From assembly GCA_019359615.1 (NCBI GenBank), contig JAHHHA010000020.1, positions 1-64,000 on the forward strand: DNA of 64,000 nt, written 5' to 3'. The stretch is from Cyanosarcina radialis HA8281-LM2. GTDB taxonomy: Bacteria; Cyanobacteriota; Cyanobacteriia; Cyanobacteriales; CCAP-1448. Under the pieces are notes generated by a model. That model was given only the letters and a program-made list of their open reading frames with translations. It was not told where the DNA came from and searched no databases. This document shows, piece after piece, positions 16,935 through 26,075 of the stretch. The position numbers were made by a program, and so were the translations under genes. Numbering within the stretch: the stretch's first letter is position 1; each line of letters starts with the position of its first letter.

Positions 16935-18491
16935 CTAAAAGGTAAAAGCCGTGCGGATAGTACCGACAAAAATAGTGTCGTTATTGCGGTTATGCTCTGG
17001 ATTAGTAATTAGAAATATGCCAGGAGTAATCGCTACATTCCCATTGATTTGCCAGCGATAGAAAGCTTCTAGATGTAGAGAAGTATCTCGATCTTCAAAG
17101 TCTTTGCCAAAATTGTTATTGATGACTTTAGGCGGTTGACCGAAGATTAAACCGAAGAAATTATCTCGATCGTCCCCGTCTTCAAGCACTAAAAAAGCCG
17201 ACCAAGTGAAAATATTTGCCTGGGGACGATCGCCTAAATCTCGTGCTGTTGCTTGCAAATAACCGACTCGTCCGCCGAGGTGAAACTCAGGCGTGAGGGA
17301 AACAGTTACTTCTGCCCCATAGCCTGTAGCCGCGATCGCCTCTGAAGTATTATCAAAGGGATTATTACTTAATTGGCTGCCAGTTCCGGTACTAAAACTG
17401 TTGTGAGAGTTAGTGTAGGTCAGGCTCAATTTTAGTGCCTCGAAGGGAGTAACGGTAATTTGTGCGATCGCAGCGTTAGGACTGGAGAAAAGCCCTTGTT
17501 CGGGATCGTTAGGATGATTGGCAGCGTACCCTACTGAGAGATTCACCGCATCGCTGAAATTGTGCGATATCCCGATTCCGGCTCCCGATCCTTGTCGCCG
17601 AATCGGATTTTCTCTGCCAAACGTGGAAATAGAGCCATCGTCGCTACCACTCAACCAAGGGCTGACGGTAGGGACGTAATCGCCTAAACCCCCACCTTCA
17701 GCAGTAATAGTGACTGTAGTTCGATCGCTCAAGGGAAATTGATATGCCAATTCATCGAGTACCAATTGCCCTCCATCATCGCCGTCAAATCCTAAATTAG
17801 CCATCTGAGTGCCAGTCAGTTCTTCTAGTTCTGGAATTTGAGTCGATTCCAGGCTGATTTCTAACCGATCTTTGCCTGTAAAACTGGCTTCTAAAGTCAA
17901 AGTAGCGCCACTACCCAAAAGCACGGTTTCCTCGATCGATTCCCCGCTGCCGTCAGCCTTTCTCCCGCCAACTGTCAGGATGGGGGCAAAAATTACTTCT
18001 CCTTCCAATTCGACCTGCGGTGAGAATTGTTGGCTCTCTAAATTACCGACTCTGGTTTCTAATTGCTCTATCTGTCTCGATAAGGCGCTCAATTCTGGGG
18101 CAAAGTCCGATCGCAATCGTTGAATTGTCACTGAGGTATTCTCATCTATAGCCGCACCCGACCGTTCTAGTTGCTGCCAACAAGCATGAAGCACCGCTGC
18201 AAATTCGTAACGAGTCAGCGTTCGATCGAGCCGATCGCGGCGACAGTTATATTGCTCTACTAACGAGTTTAAGGCTGTAAATGCCCGATCGTCGGGGCTT
18301 ACCTCTGATAGTTCCGCCACCGAGGGAATTTGAGACATCAAGCCGTTTTCGCTGACTTTTTGGTCAGAAGAGGCGATCGCGCGAACGGGATCGATCGACC
18401 AGAAAAAAACAATAAAAATAATTGTTTTAGGTATTTTCAGGCTAAAAATAGTTTTTACTCTTAAATATTGGCTTTCTCCCTGTTTTTGCAT
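16935..18491 (-). CDS. SLH-domain outer-membrane porin (OprB/iron uptake porin family)
   Basis: This 518-residue protein follows the order of cyanobacterial Som-type porins. It has a signal-like hydrophobic segment (TIIFIVFFWSIDPVRAIA), then an S-layer homology domain with DDRAFTALNSLVEQYNC and TRYEFAAVLHACWQQLE, a short coiled coil (LSRQIEQLETRVGNLES), and a beta-barrel of alternating strands ending in aromatic IRTAFTF. The SLH domain is known to tether such porins to peptidoglycan-linked polymer; the barrel passes small solutes or ions. The hydrophobic run lies about 20 residues in, so the true start may be slightly downstream of the ATG used here. Confidence 0.9.
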   Translation of the reverse strand: MQKQGESQYLRVKTIFSLKIPKTIIFIVFFWSIDPVRAIASSDQKVSENGLMSQIPSVAELSEVSPDDRAFTALNSLVEQYNCRRDRLDRTLTRYEFAAVLHACWQQLERSGAAIDENTSVTIQRLRSDFAPELSALSRQIEQLETRVGNLESQQFSPQVELEGEVIFAPILTVGGRKADGSGESIEETVLLGSGATLTLEASFTGKDRLEISLESTQIPELEELTGTQMANLGFDGDDGGQLVLDELAYQFPLSDRTTVTITAEGGGLGDYVPTVSPWLSGSDDGSISTFGRENPIRRQGSGAGIGISHNFSDAVNLSVGYAANHPNDPEQGLFSSPNAAIAQITVTPFEALKLSLTYTNSHNSFSTGTGSQLSNNPFDNTSEAIAATGYGAEVTVSLTPEFHLGGRVGYLQATARDLGDRPQANIFTWSAFLVLEDGDDRDNFFGLIFGQPPKVINNNFGKDFEDRDTSLHLEAFYRWQINGNVAITPGIFLITNPEHNRNNDTIFVGTIRTAFTF

Positions 18492-18505
18492 TGGTTATCT
18501 CTGGC

Positions 18506-19513
18506 TCAGTTCAAACGCCGTTCGCACAGTTCTAGTATGGCTTCAACGAAGGGACGGCGATCGCCGATTTGGGTGCTGATGTAAATGTGTCTGGCCAGGG
18601 TCAGGGTAGCGTAAGCTGCTATGGCTGCGCCCATACCCGCAGGATGAAATTGCCTGAATTTTTCTGCCATGGCTGCTTCTCGATCGGCTAAAGCATAAGG
18701 ATCGCCCAAAACTCGAAGACTATACTCGGTGATATGGGCGATGAAATTGCCGAGATCGAGGGCGGGATGGCCGAGGCAATACAGATCCAAGTCGATGAGG
18801 TAAAGCCGATCGCCATCGATAATAACTTGATCGGCATAAAAATCTCTGTGGATGCCGCAGGGCGGGAATTCTGAAGTTTCGGCACCGAGGCGATCGCATC
18901 GGTCTAAAATTACTTCTAGGCGCTTTTCCCATGCCGGATATGCTTGAGATACTTTGAGCAAGCGATCGCGTAAAATTTCTAATTCGTCAGCCATAGTATG
19001 GTGACGGTGGGGAGAAATCCCCGCTTGATGTAATTTATGGGCGGCTGCCGCAATTTTCTGGGCGATAGCAACTCCATCTCTGCCAGGGAGTAGATCGGTA
19101 GCGACGGTTCCTGGAACTTTTTGCTGCAACCACATTTGCCATTGGGGAATCGTACCTAGCGGTGCGGGAACGGAGATCCCATCGGCACTATCTTCGGCAA
19201 ATCCTGCTTGCCACAGCGATCTCTGGAGTTCGTAGCTGTGGCGATCGAGTCCTTTGGCTCTAGCTTTGCCAATTACGGTCAGGGATTGAGACGAATCGGG
19301 AGTTGCCACTTTTAGTTCGTAGGCAATGGCGCAGCGCCGTCCGGGTTTGTGGCGAATCACTCGAATGCCCTCAAGTTCGATGGGAGCGAAGCGATCGCCC
19401 AAAGCTGCTGTCAGGCACTTTTGCACTCGCACGGGATCGATCGCCTCTGCCAGAAAAGGCATTTTGGGATCGGCGGTAGCGTTGAACGGATCGCTCAGTT
19501 GAGGGATTAACAT
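18506..19513 (-). CDS. aminoglycoside phosphotransferase (APH)-fold protein
   Basis: This 335-residue protein has a kinase-like fold. The catalytic loop CGIHRDFYADQVIIDGDRLY carries the HxD motif. The metal-binding LIDLDLYCLGHPALDLGNFIAH follows about 20 residues later, in the usual APH order. The substrate is unknown; family members phosphorylate antibiotics, sugars, choline or other small hydroxyl compounds. It lies downstream, on the same strand, of the three-glycosyltransferase and ABC exporter cluster, separated by a repeat-filled gap of about 390 bases. Phosphorylation of a sugar or glycoconjugate intermediate is therefore a reasonable guess (inference). Confidence 0.8.
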   Translation of the reverse strand: MLIPQLSDPFNATADPKMPFLAEAIDPVRVQKCLTAALGDRFAPIELEGIRVIRHKPGRRCAIAYELKVATPDSSQSLTVIGKARAKGLDRHSYELQRSLWQAGFAEDSADGISVPAPLGTIPQWQMWLQQKVPGTVATDLLPGRDGVAIAQKIAAAAHKLHQAGISPHRHHTMADELEILRDRLLKVSQAYPAWEKRLEVILDRCDRLGAETSEFPPCGIHRDFYADQVIIDGDRLYLIDLDLYCLGHPALDLGNFIAHITEYSLRVLGDPYALADREAAMAEKFRQFHPAGMGAAIAAYATLTLARHIYISTQIGDRRPFVEAILELCERRLN

Positions 19514-19726
19514 ACAGCAGGTAGGCTTGCATTAATGATAAAGTTCAAGTCTGGGCATGGGGCATAGGGCATAGCTATATATCATTTATTCTGCTTAGGT
19601 ACTTAGCAATCCTAAATGAGTTGTAATATTTCCGGCTCCCCTCTCCAGTAAACAGAAAATTCCATTGCCCTCTCCTCGCAGGCTGCTGTGTATACATAAG
19701 TTTTCGGTTTGAAGATTGGCCTTGTC

Positions 19727-19852
19727 GATCCCCCTAAATCCCCCTTAAAAAGCGGATGCAAGTCGCGTCGAGGTTCCCTCGCCAAGCAGCTTGCACCAAG
19801 CAGGGGGACTTTGAGTTCTTTTCCCCCTTTTTAAGGGGGGCTAGGGGGGATC
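19727..19852. repeat. GATCCCCCTAAATC palindromic element with a second hairpin nested in it
   Basis: The outer arms begin GATCCCCCTAAATCCCCC and end GGGGGGCTAGGGGGGATC. Between AAAAAG and GGGGGACTT lies an extra ~50-base segment (about 19753-19802) that is itself a hairpin, with TGCAAG/CTTGCA and CGAGG/CCTCG arms. The 19514-19907 gap otherwise holds no gene. It ends in a CCGGATTTGATT sequence like the ends of the 24-kb and 61.7-kb elements. Confidence 0.85.
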
Positions 19853-19907
19853 GGCGAGGGTTTAAGAACCGGATTTGATTTCAAAAATATAGAGATTTGA
19901 CACCGCT

Positions 19908-21719
19908 TTAACTGTTGGCAACTGCTGACTGCATTTGATACAAGGCTGCATAACGGCCGTTGCGACTCATCAATTCGGCGTGACTCCCTCGTTCTTCAAT
20001 CTGTCCGCCTTCGATATAGACGATCGCATCGCTGCGGGCCGCGAGATGGAGATCGTGAGTAACTACAAAAGTGGTGCGCCCTCGCGCCAGTCTTTGCAGG
20101 GCTTCAATGACAATCTGTTCGTTTTTTTTATCTAAACCCGTGGTAGGTTCGTCGAGAATCAGAATCGGCGTTCGACGGACAGCAGCACGAGCGATCGCAA
20201 TTCTTTGTCGCTGTCCCCCCGAAAGGGTAGCACCGCGCTCTCCGACTACCGTATCGTAGCCTTGGGGGAGTGCTTCGATAAACTCGCGAGCGTTGGCAAG
20301 TTCGGCCGCAGCAACGATTTCGGCTGCGGTAATATCGGCGACTCCGTAAGCAATATTTTCGCGAATGGTTGCGGCAAATAACAGACTCTCTTGCAAAACG
20401 ACGCTGATTTGCGATCGCAGAGAATCTAAGGTGTATTCTCTAATATCCCGGCCGTCGATTTTAACGGCCCCAGCAATCGGGTCGTAAAGCCGGAGAATCA
20501 AGCTGACTAAAGTAGATTTCCCGCCGCCAGAAGTGCCGACAATGGCGACTTGTTGCCCCGGTTGTACTTTTAGGTCGATCTTTTCTAACAGCACTCGCTC
20601 CGGCTCGTAACCGAAACTGACGCGATCGAATTCTACCCGGCCGCGAAAGGGAGGAGCCGCGATCGCTCCAGGTAAATCTCGCACGTCGGGAATTTCTTCT
20701 AGTACGTCCAAAATCCTCTCTCCCGAAGCCGCAGCTTTGGCTAATCTGCCCGTATATTTGGCGAAATTTTGCACGGGTTTAAAAGCATTCTTGAGGTAAG
20801 TAAGAAATACCAGCACGTCTCCAGGGGTTAAAGCATCTCGCAATACCAGCCACGAGCCATACCACAGCACTACAGCGGTGCCAATGGCAATGACTACATC
20901 CACGGTGCGCTCTAAGTTAGAAGCTAGTTGTTGGGTGTGGACGCTTTCTTTGAGACTGCGCTGATTTTGGGTAGCAAAGATTCGAGCAAAGGCTTCTTGC
21001 AGCGACAGGGCTTTGACCAGTTTGATAGCAGCAATAGACTCGGCAGCAGTAGCCGCCACCGCCCCCTCTTGCTGCCGTTGTTTGACAGATGATTCCCGAA
21101 TGCGATCGCTCAAACGACTTGCGACTAACCCAAACCAAGGCAGCATCAGTAAGGAAAGCAAAGTCAGATCCCGATCCATCCAGAACATTACCGCCAACAT
21201 TCCCAATAAAGTCAAGATGCTGACTAATAAAGGTAAAGCGGCTGTCAGTAAGATTTCTTGCAGCCTGCTGGCATCGCTGCTAACTCTGACGATCAGATCT
21301 CCGCTTCTAGCTCGATGGTGATAAGCCAGGGACAACTGCTGGAGATGGCGATACAACCGTTCTCGCACTTCCCCAATGACTCTACTCCCCACTAAAGCCA
21401 GCCAAACTGTATTCCAGTAAGCCGCCACCGCCCGCAAAACCGGAATCGCGATCGCTGCCAGGATAGAGCAGGCCAGCAGCCAAATCGGTTCTAAGGTGCC
21501 AACCCAGGGCAACGCTGGGGGTGTTCGATCGCGAATTAGAACGTAGTCAAACACGAACTTGAGCGGCCAAGGTTCGAGAACCCGCAGCCCGACATCCACA
21601 ACTAAAGCGATTCCGCTTAAGAACAATAATTTCTGCTGTTTCCGAATGTAGGGAGAAAAGTAGCTCAAGATTTTCCAAATTCCGGGAACAGATTTTTGCA
21701 GAGATGGGCTCGATGTCAT
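19908..21719 (-). CDS. ABC exporter, fused permease and ATPase
   Basis: This 603-residue half-transporter has a six-helix ABC membrane domain (about 25-320) and a nucleotide-binding domain with GTSGGGKST (Walker A), TLSGGQRQRIAIARA (signature), ILILDEPT (Walker B) and the H-loop in VVTHDLH. The MsbA/lipid-exporter type is likely; it should act as a dimer in the inner membrane. The start at 21719 overlaps the stop of the upstream glycosyltransferase in an ATGA junction, which indicates translational coupling. The frame is open upstream, but only as a shadow of that gene. Export of a glycolipid or glycan made by the three upstream transferases is inferred. Confidence 0.93.
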   Translation of the reverse strand: MTSSPSLQKSVPGIWKILSYFSPYIRKQQKLLFLSGIALVVDVGLRVLEPWPLKFVFDYVLIRDRTPPALPWVGTLEPIWLLACSILAAIAIPVLRAVAAYWNTVWLALVGSRVIGEVRERLYRHLQQLSLAYHHRARSGDLIVRVSSDASRLQEILLTAALPLLVSILTLLGMLAVMFWMDRDLTLLSLLMLPWFGLVASRLSDRIRESSVKQRQQEGAVAATAAESIAAIKLVKALSLQEAFARIFATQNQRSLKESVHTQQLASNLERTVDVVIAIGTAVVLWYGSWLVLRDALTPGDVLVFLTYLKNAFKPVQNFAKYTGRLAKAAASGERILDVLEEIPDVRDLPGAIAAPPFRGRVEFDRVSFGYEPERVLLEKIDLKVQPGQQVAIVGTSGGGKSTLVSLILRLYDPIAGAVKIDGRDIREYTLDSLRSQISVVLQESLLFAATIRENIAYGVADITAAEIVAAAELANAREFIEALPQGYDTVVGERGATLSGGQRQRIAIARAAVRRTPILILDEPTTGLDKKNEQIVIEALQRLARGRTTFVVTHDLHLAARSDAIVYIEGGQIEERGSHAELMSRNGRYAALYQMQSAVANS

Positions 21720-22888
21720 CGACAACCTCCGACCAGTCGAGTTCGATCTGCCAGGGTCAAGATCTGTTCGGCGATCGCGTCCCAAGTATGATGTTCTAAG
21801 ACGGTATCGCGAGCCGCATTGCCCATCTGCTGGCGTAGTGCTGGCGATCGCCACAGTTCCTCTAAAGCCTCTGCGAGCGCCGCTGCATCCCCAGGAGGAC
21901 ATAGCCTGCCATTGACCCCATCGGTAATTAACTCGGTTAGCTGTCCGATTCGACTGGTAACTACAGGCAATCCGGCTGCCATGTATTCGTAGACTTTGAG
22001 AGGCGAGAAATAAAAGTCAGGGCGATCTTCATAGGGAGCCACAGCCACGCTCATCGCCGCCAGCAATTCAGGAATTAGAGCGGGGTTAACAGCACCAGTA
22101 AAACGAACGGCAGAGCGTAAATTTCGTGCGGATAAATCCGCTGCCATGTTTTCTCGTTCCGGGCCATCTCCCACAATTAAAAGTCGGGCTGAGGGAACTT
22201 TTTGATGCAGGCGGGCAAAGGCATCGGTCAAACTCGACAATCCATGCCAGGGCTTCAAGCTGCCGACAAAGCCGACGACAAAAGTTTCGGCAGGGATGAC
22301 AAAGGAGGGCATCAAAGGGAGGGCAAAGCGATCGCGATTGACTCCATTAGGAATTACTCGAACTTTGGCCCCACTAACGTATTTAGTTAAATAATTTTTG
22401 ATGGGTGTAGAAACGGCAACAATCTGACTGGCAGCATTAAAGACGCGCTGGGCAACTTTTTCGGCAGCATCGCGATCGACTAAACCCCGATGCTGTAGCT
22501 GTTCTTCGATTAAAGGAGCATTAACTTCTAAAATGCCTGGAATTCCTCGTTCCCTGGCGTATTCCATGCCGCTATAACTCCACAGGGAATAGCGTTCGTA
22601 GATGAAGTCAAAATTACCTGCTAGTTCCAGTTCTAACTGTAAATCTGGGTTAACCGCGAGGGCGATTCGTTCGCGAAGCGGTCTTTCTACTTGAGGAATC
22701 GGGGGCAAGCGATAAACCGGAATCTTGGCTAAGTCGAGCGGCGGCTCATCTCCCAAGCGAGTGGCAAAGAGAGTTACCTGATGCCCTAATTTTTGGAGCG
22801 ATCGCAAAATTTCTTGGACGTGGATCGAGCATCCTTTTTGACCGAAGACGGGAATGCCAGGATCGGCACAAATATAGGCAATCTTCAT
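21716..22888 (-). CDS. glycosyltransferase family 4
   Basis: The 390-residue GT-B protein opens MKIAYICADPGIPVFGQKGCSIHVQEIL, with the glycine-rich acceptor loop. The donor half carries FVVGFVGSLKPWHG, LLIVGDGPERE and the acidic motif region SPLKVYEYMAAGLPVVTS. It transfers a sugar from an unidentified nucleotide donor. It starts 3 bases after the stop of the upstream transferase and its TGA overlaps the ATG of the ABC exporter, so the three form one operon. Confidence 0.9.
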   Translation of the reverse strand: MKIAYICADPGIPVFGQKGCSIHVQEILRSLQKLGHQVTLFATRLGDEPPLDLAKIPVYRLPPIPQVERPLRERIALAVNPDLQLELELAGNFDFIYERYSLWSYSGMEYARERGIPGILEVNAPLIEEQLQHRGLVDRDAAEKVAQRVFNAASQIVAVSTPIKNYLTKYVSGAKVRVIPNGVNRDRFALPLMPSFVIPAETFVVGFVGSLKPWHGLSSLTDAFARLHQKVPSARLLIVGDGPERENMAADLSARNLRSAVRFTGAVNPALIPELLAAMSVAVAPYEDRPDFYFSPLKVYEYMAAGLPVVTSRIGQLTELITDGVNGRLCPPGDAAALAEALEELWRSPALRQQMGNAARDTVLEHHTWDAIAEQILTLADRTRLVGGCR

Positions 22889-22891
22889 AAA

Positions 22892-24175
22892 TTACACCTC
22901 CTGAAGAACTCGTGGCGCTGTGTTGGTCGCTTGTGCTTGAAATAGCGATCGCAATGCCGCCGTATTCTCGTGAATGTCGAACGCCTCCTCGATCGTTTGT
23001 CTTGCCCGTCGTGCCAATTTTTCTCGCTGGCTAACGTTATCTAAAAGTCGTTTGAGCGCCGTAGCTAAAGCTTCGACATCGCGTTGAGGTACTAGCAAAC
23101 CAGTTTCCCGGTGACGGACGATTTCGGGAATTCCGGTGACATCAGTAGCGACGCAAGGAGTTCCCAACGCCATCGCCTCTAATAGTACCGTTGGCAAACC
23201 GTCTCGATTGCCGTCTGCACCAATGACATAAGGAGCCACAAACGCTGCTGCTTGCTGGAGGCGATCGAAGACTTCATTTTGCGGGCGAGGACCGAGGATT
23301 TCGACTACCGAACCTAAATTTAACTGTTGAATCTGTTGCTGCAACTCAGTTTGCAGAGAACCCGTGCCGATAATTTGACAGCGAAATTCGCTACCCCAAT
23401 CCCTGAGTTGGGCGCAAGCTTCAACTAAGACTGATATCCCTTTTTTCTCGATGAGGCGACCGACAAACAGGATTAATGGTAATGGGGGTCGGTGTAAGGG
23501 CGATCGATAATTTAACCGGGATAAATCTAAGCCGTTATAAATGCGCTGCACTCGGTTAGCAGCACTACCGTAATTGGCTTGGAGATATTTCAGGTTGTAA
23601 TCGCTGACGGTAACTGTGGCGGCAGCATCGCTGAGTTTGCGAGTCATATCCTCTCGATCGACACTTTCGTGAAAGATATCTTTAGCATGGGCCGTGAAGG
23701 TATAAGGAATGCCCGTAAAATGAGCCGCCAAACGAGCCACGCTGGTAGCTACCGTACCAAAATGAGCGTGCAGGTGAGTAATGTTGGTTAATTTCACTTC
23801 CCGCGCCAACCAAACTGCCTGATAAACGGTACTAGCTCTTTCTCCCTGGGCTATGCTTAACTTCGACCAAAAATCGGGAATGACTTGACTGGCTGCTTGC
23901 AACTCCGCCCAAAAATAGCTAGCTGCTGTCGGTGCCAAACTGTTGAGGAACTCGCTCGTGCGTCCTTGTACTGGCTTGCGGATGTAACGAACTGGAGCGC
24001 GGACTTGAGAAATAATGTTTTGAAAATGGGTATCTTCTGGAGGACGCAGGGCAAAAATTTCAATCTTTAGTCCTGCTGCTTCGTGAGCTAAGATTTCGTT
24101 GACAATGAACGTTTCCGAATAACGGGGATAGCGTTTGAGAACGTAGCCAACGCGCGGCGATGGGGAAAGTAACAT
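22892..24175 (-). CDS. glycosyltransferase family 4 (WcaL/colanic-acid type)
   Basis: This 427-residue GT-B protein opens RVGYVLKRYPRYSETFIVNEI, the N-terminus typical of WcaL/AmsK-like transferases. It includes LHAHFGTVATSVARLAA and YTFTAHAKDIF, then the donor-half ILFVGRLIEKKG and DGLPTVLLEAMALGTPCVATDV motifs. A sugar is added to a lipid-linked or protein-linked acceptor; the identity is unknown. The next gene follows after 3 bases. The space upstream of its start holds a palindromic element with a second palindrome nested inside. Confidence 0.91.
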   Translation of the reverse strand: MLLSPSPRVGYVLKRYPRYSETFIVNEILAHEAAGLKIEIFALRPPEDTHFQNIISQVRAPVRYIRKPVQGRTSEFLNSLAPTAASYFWAELQAASQVIPDFWSKLSIAQGERASTVYQAVWLAREVKLTNITHLHAHFGTVATSVARLAAHFTGIPYTFTAHAKDIFHESVDREDMTRKLSDAAATVTVSDYNLKYLQANYGSAANRVQRIYNGLDLSRLNYRSPLHRPPLPLILFVGRLIEKKGISVLVEACAQLRDWGSEFRCQIIGTGSLQTELQQQIQQLNLGSVVEILGPRPQNEVFDRLQQAAAFVAPYVIGADGNRDGLPTVLLEAMALGTPCVATDVTGIPEIVRHRETGLLVPQRDVEALATALKRLLDNVSQREKLARRARQTIEEAFDIHENTAALRSLFQAQATNTAPRVLQEV

Positions 24176-24247
24176 TTTCTGAAATTAAGTAGATGAACGC
24201 TCAAAAGCTGGTTGAAAGGAGCTTGAAATCCCTTGTTTTCGCTTACT

Positions 24248-24396
24248 GATATCAAACCGCTTAGCAACAGTGGGTTGGCCCTCACCCCGCCTCCGGCACC
24301 CCTCTCCCATGCAGAGACGTAGCATGCTACGTCTCTACACAATAGGGGTTGGGGGTGAGGGCTGGATTCATGTTTTTAATAACCGGATTTAGTATG
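24248..24396. repeat. MITE-like palindromic element with a nested GTAGAGACG palindrome
   Basis: The ends GATATCAAACCGC and CCGGATTTAGTATGA are imperfect inverted repeats. Inside are CCCTCACCCCG and GGGGTTGGGGGTGAGGG arms. In place of the short loop seen in the related element at 61713 there are 36 bases holding the perfect 24-base palindrome 24313-24336 (AGAGACGTAGCA and its complement). The right end overlaps the 3' end of the neighbouring glycosyltransferase gene. Confidence 0.88.
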
Positions 24397-25731
24397 AAAT
24401 CGGGGGGCAACATTTACCGCTAAAAATTGCGGAATGCGAGTCAAACCGTTGAGATCGAGGCGATCGCGGCTGGCTGGCGGTTTATCCGGTTGTCTCAACC
24501 ACTCATTCAAAGTCTCGACGCTCAATCGATCGGGATGTAACACATCGAGCAATCCCATGGCTTGCAACCGTTCGGCCCGCACCAGTTGTTCTTGGCGAGG
24601 TTTGATGCGCGGGACGATTACAGCTTGTTTTTGGAACGAGAGGATTTCGCAAGTGGTATTGTATCCCCCCATAGCAATTACCCGATCTGCCCGTTCTATC
24701 AGCAGCGTTGGTTCGGGAAAATATTCGAGCAAAGACAAGTCGGAACGCTCGTCTGCCTGCTGTTGTAAGCGTTGGCGAACTTGTTGGGGCATAAAAGGGC
24801 CGGTGAGCAGAATGCCATGAGTATCGGCTGGGAATTCGGTTCGAGCGAAAACTTCTGCTAGTTCTGCTCCATCTTGGCCGCCACCGACAGCACAGAGAAT
24901 TAAACGCGCTGACGATGGTAGATTCAGGCTGTCGATCGCTCGTTTGCTGGCTTCATCGACAAACTTCAAACACTCTGTTCGATCCAAATAACCCAGGTAA
25001 TGCAGCTTGGCATTTGTCTCTGGGGCAAAGTCATACTCTTGGCTCAAGTCATAGGCGCTGCGATCGCCGTACACCCAAACAGCATCGTAATATTCTCGGA
25101 TAACTCGATCGTTATGGTGATGCTGCCAATCGCGCCGGACGGCACTAGGTTCGTCTAAAACATCCCGCAAGCCTAAAATACAGTAGGTTTGCTGGCGATC
25201 GCGCAAGTATTCTAAGGTGGCATCGAGTTCCCCCATTGCTCCTCGCGCTACATTATCGACAATCAAGACATCGGGACCAAAAGTTGCAAGAGTAGTCTGA
25301 ATCACTTGCGATCGCAAATTAATAATTTCTGCTAGCGAAATATCCAACCGCCGCGATTTATACTCCCCATCGCTATTTTTGTAGAGGGCTGGTAGGGTCA
25401 AACTATCTACCCCAGGAGACATAGAAAGATCGTTGGCTTCTGACATCCCGCTAATCATCAGAATGTCGGCATCTAAAGCTGAAGCCCCCAAAGCTTGGGC
25501 GATCGACAAATTGCGACGTTTATGCCCCAATCCCATCGTGTCGTGGGAATAAAGAGCAATTCTCAGCTTACGATTAGGATTGGTTGCTGGTTGGAATTGA
25601 TACGATCGAGATGGTAATTGCTCTTGTCCGAACCGAGTCGATTGCCCTAACGATCTAGCTATGCGATCGCTGGGATGCGTCGAACGCATTTTCTCCCTTT
25701 GATGCCTTAATCGAGGTGATAGCTTGTTCAT
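24376..25731 (-). CDS. GT28/MurG-like glycosyltransferase
   Basis: This 451-residue protein starts at the ATG with AGAGGTCTTT before it (MNKLSPRLRHQREKM); a GTG seven codons upstream is the alternative. The N-terminal half has IALYSHDTMGLGHKRRNLSIAQAL and DADILMISG, and the C-terminal half RADRVIAMGGYNTTCEILS and VPRIKPRQEQ, the donor-binding pattern of the GT28 C-terminal (MurG-like) family. Its last six residues and its stop come from the end of the palindromic element 24248-24396, so the original C-terminus was probably replaced. It heads the run of minus-strand sugar genes. Confidence 0.85.
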   Translation of the reverse strand: MNKLSPRLRHQREKMRSTHPSDRIARSLGQSTRFGQEQLPSRSYQFQPATNPNRKLRIALYSHDTMGLGHKRRNLSIAQALGASALDADILMISGMSEANDLSMSPGVDSLTLPALYKNSDGEYKSRRLDISLAEIINLRSQVIQTTLATFGPDVLIVDNVARGAMGELDATLEYLRDRQQTYCILGLRDVLDEPSAVRRDWQHHHNDRVIREYYDAVWVYGDRSAYDLSQEYDFAPETNAKLHYLGYLDRTECLKFVDEASKRAIDSLNLPSSARLILCAVGGGQDGAELAEVFARTEFPADTHGILLTGPFMPQQVRQRLQQQADERSDLSLLEYFPEPTLLIERADRVIAMGGYNTTCEILSFQKQAVIVPRIKPRQEQLVRAERLQAMGLLDVLHPDRLSVETLNEWLRQPDKPPASRDRLDLNGLTRIPQFLAVNVAPRFHTKSGY

Positions 25732-25871
25732 AAAGACCTCTATGAATACCACTGATGTCGAGAATGGTTTAGTGCAGCGATGATGCTAGATTCAGCGACA
25801 TCACCTGCGATCGCTCTTAACCAAGTTATGTTTTGGTTAAATCCAGCTTAAAAATTTGGCATAAAACAAAC

Positions 25872-25898
25872 ATGAAAGTTCTATGAGAAAACTTTCAT
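25872..25898. promoter_or_regulatory. inverted repeat, possible operator
   Basis: ATGAAAGTT and AACTTTCAT are perfect 9-base arms around a 9-base spacer, about 140 bases upstream of the GT28-like gene start. No T-tract follows. The 25732-26075 gap has no other feature except the glyA terminator. Confidence 0.4.
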
Positions 25899-25948
25899 CT
25901 ACATCGATCGATGTTTAACTGGATTTGGGATCGGTAATAGTAATCGAG

Positions 25949-25980
25949 CAAAAAAAAGTGCCGGAACCTCCGTCCAGCAC
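25949..25980 (-). terminator. rho-independent terminator of glyA
   Basis: Read on the minus strand, GTGCTGG pairs with CCGGCAC (one G-T pair) around a 9-base loop and is followed by eight T residues. It lies about 95 bases past the glyA stop. Confidence 0.75.
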
Positions 25981-26075
25981 CGACCATTCGACTGTATATG
26001 CCCTGTCTTTTAGATCCTCATAGATCGCATTCTTTCAAATTAGTTTCATCGCTATTTCACCTGAGATCGATAGCG

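Noticed and set aside
21720-21902. Extended start of the ABC exporter
   Set aside because: The extension lies within the upstream glycosyltransferase in another frame; the ATGA overlap is the natural start.
24248-24396. Insertion sequence
   Set aside because: It is too short and has no transposase frame; it is MITE-like at best.
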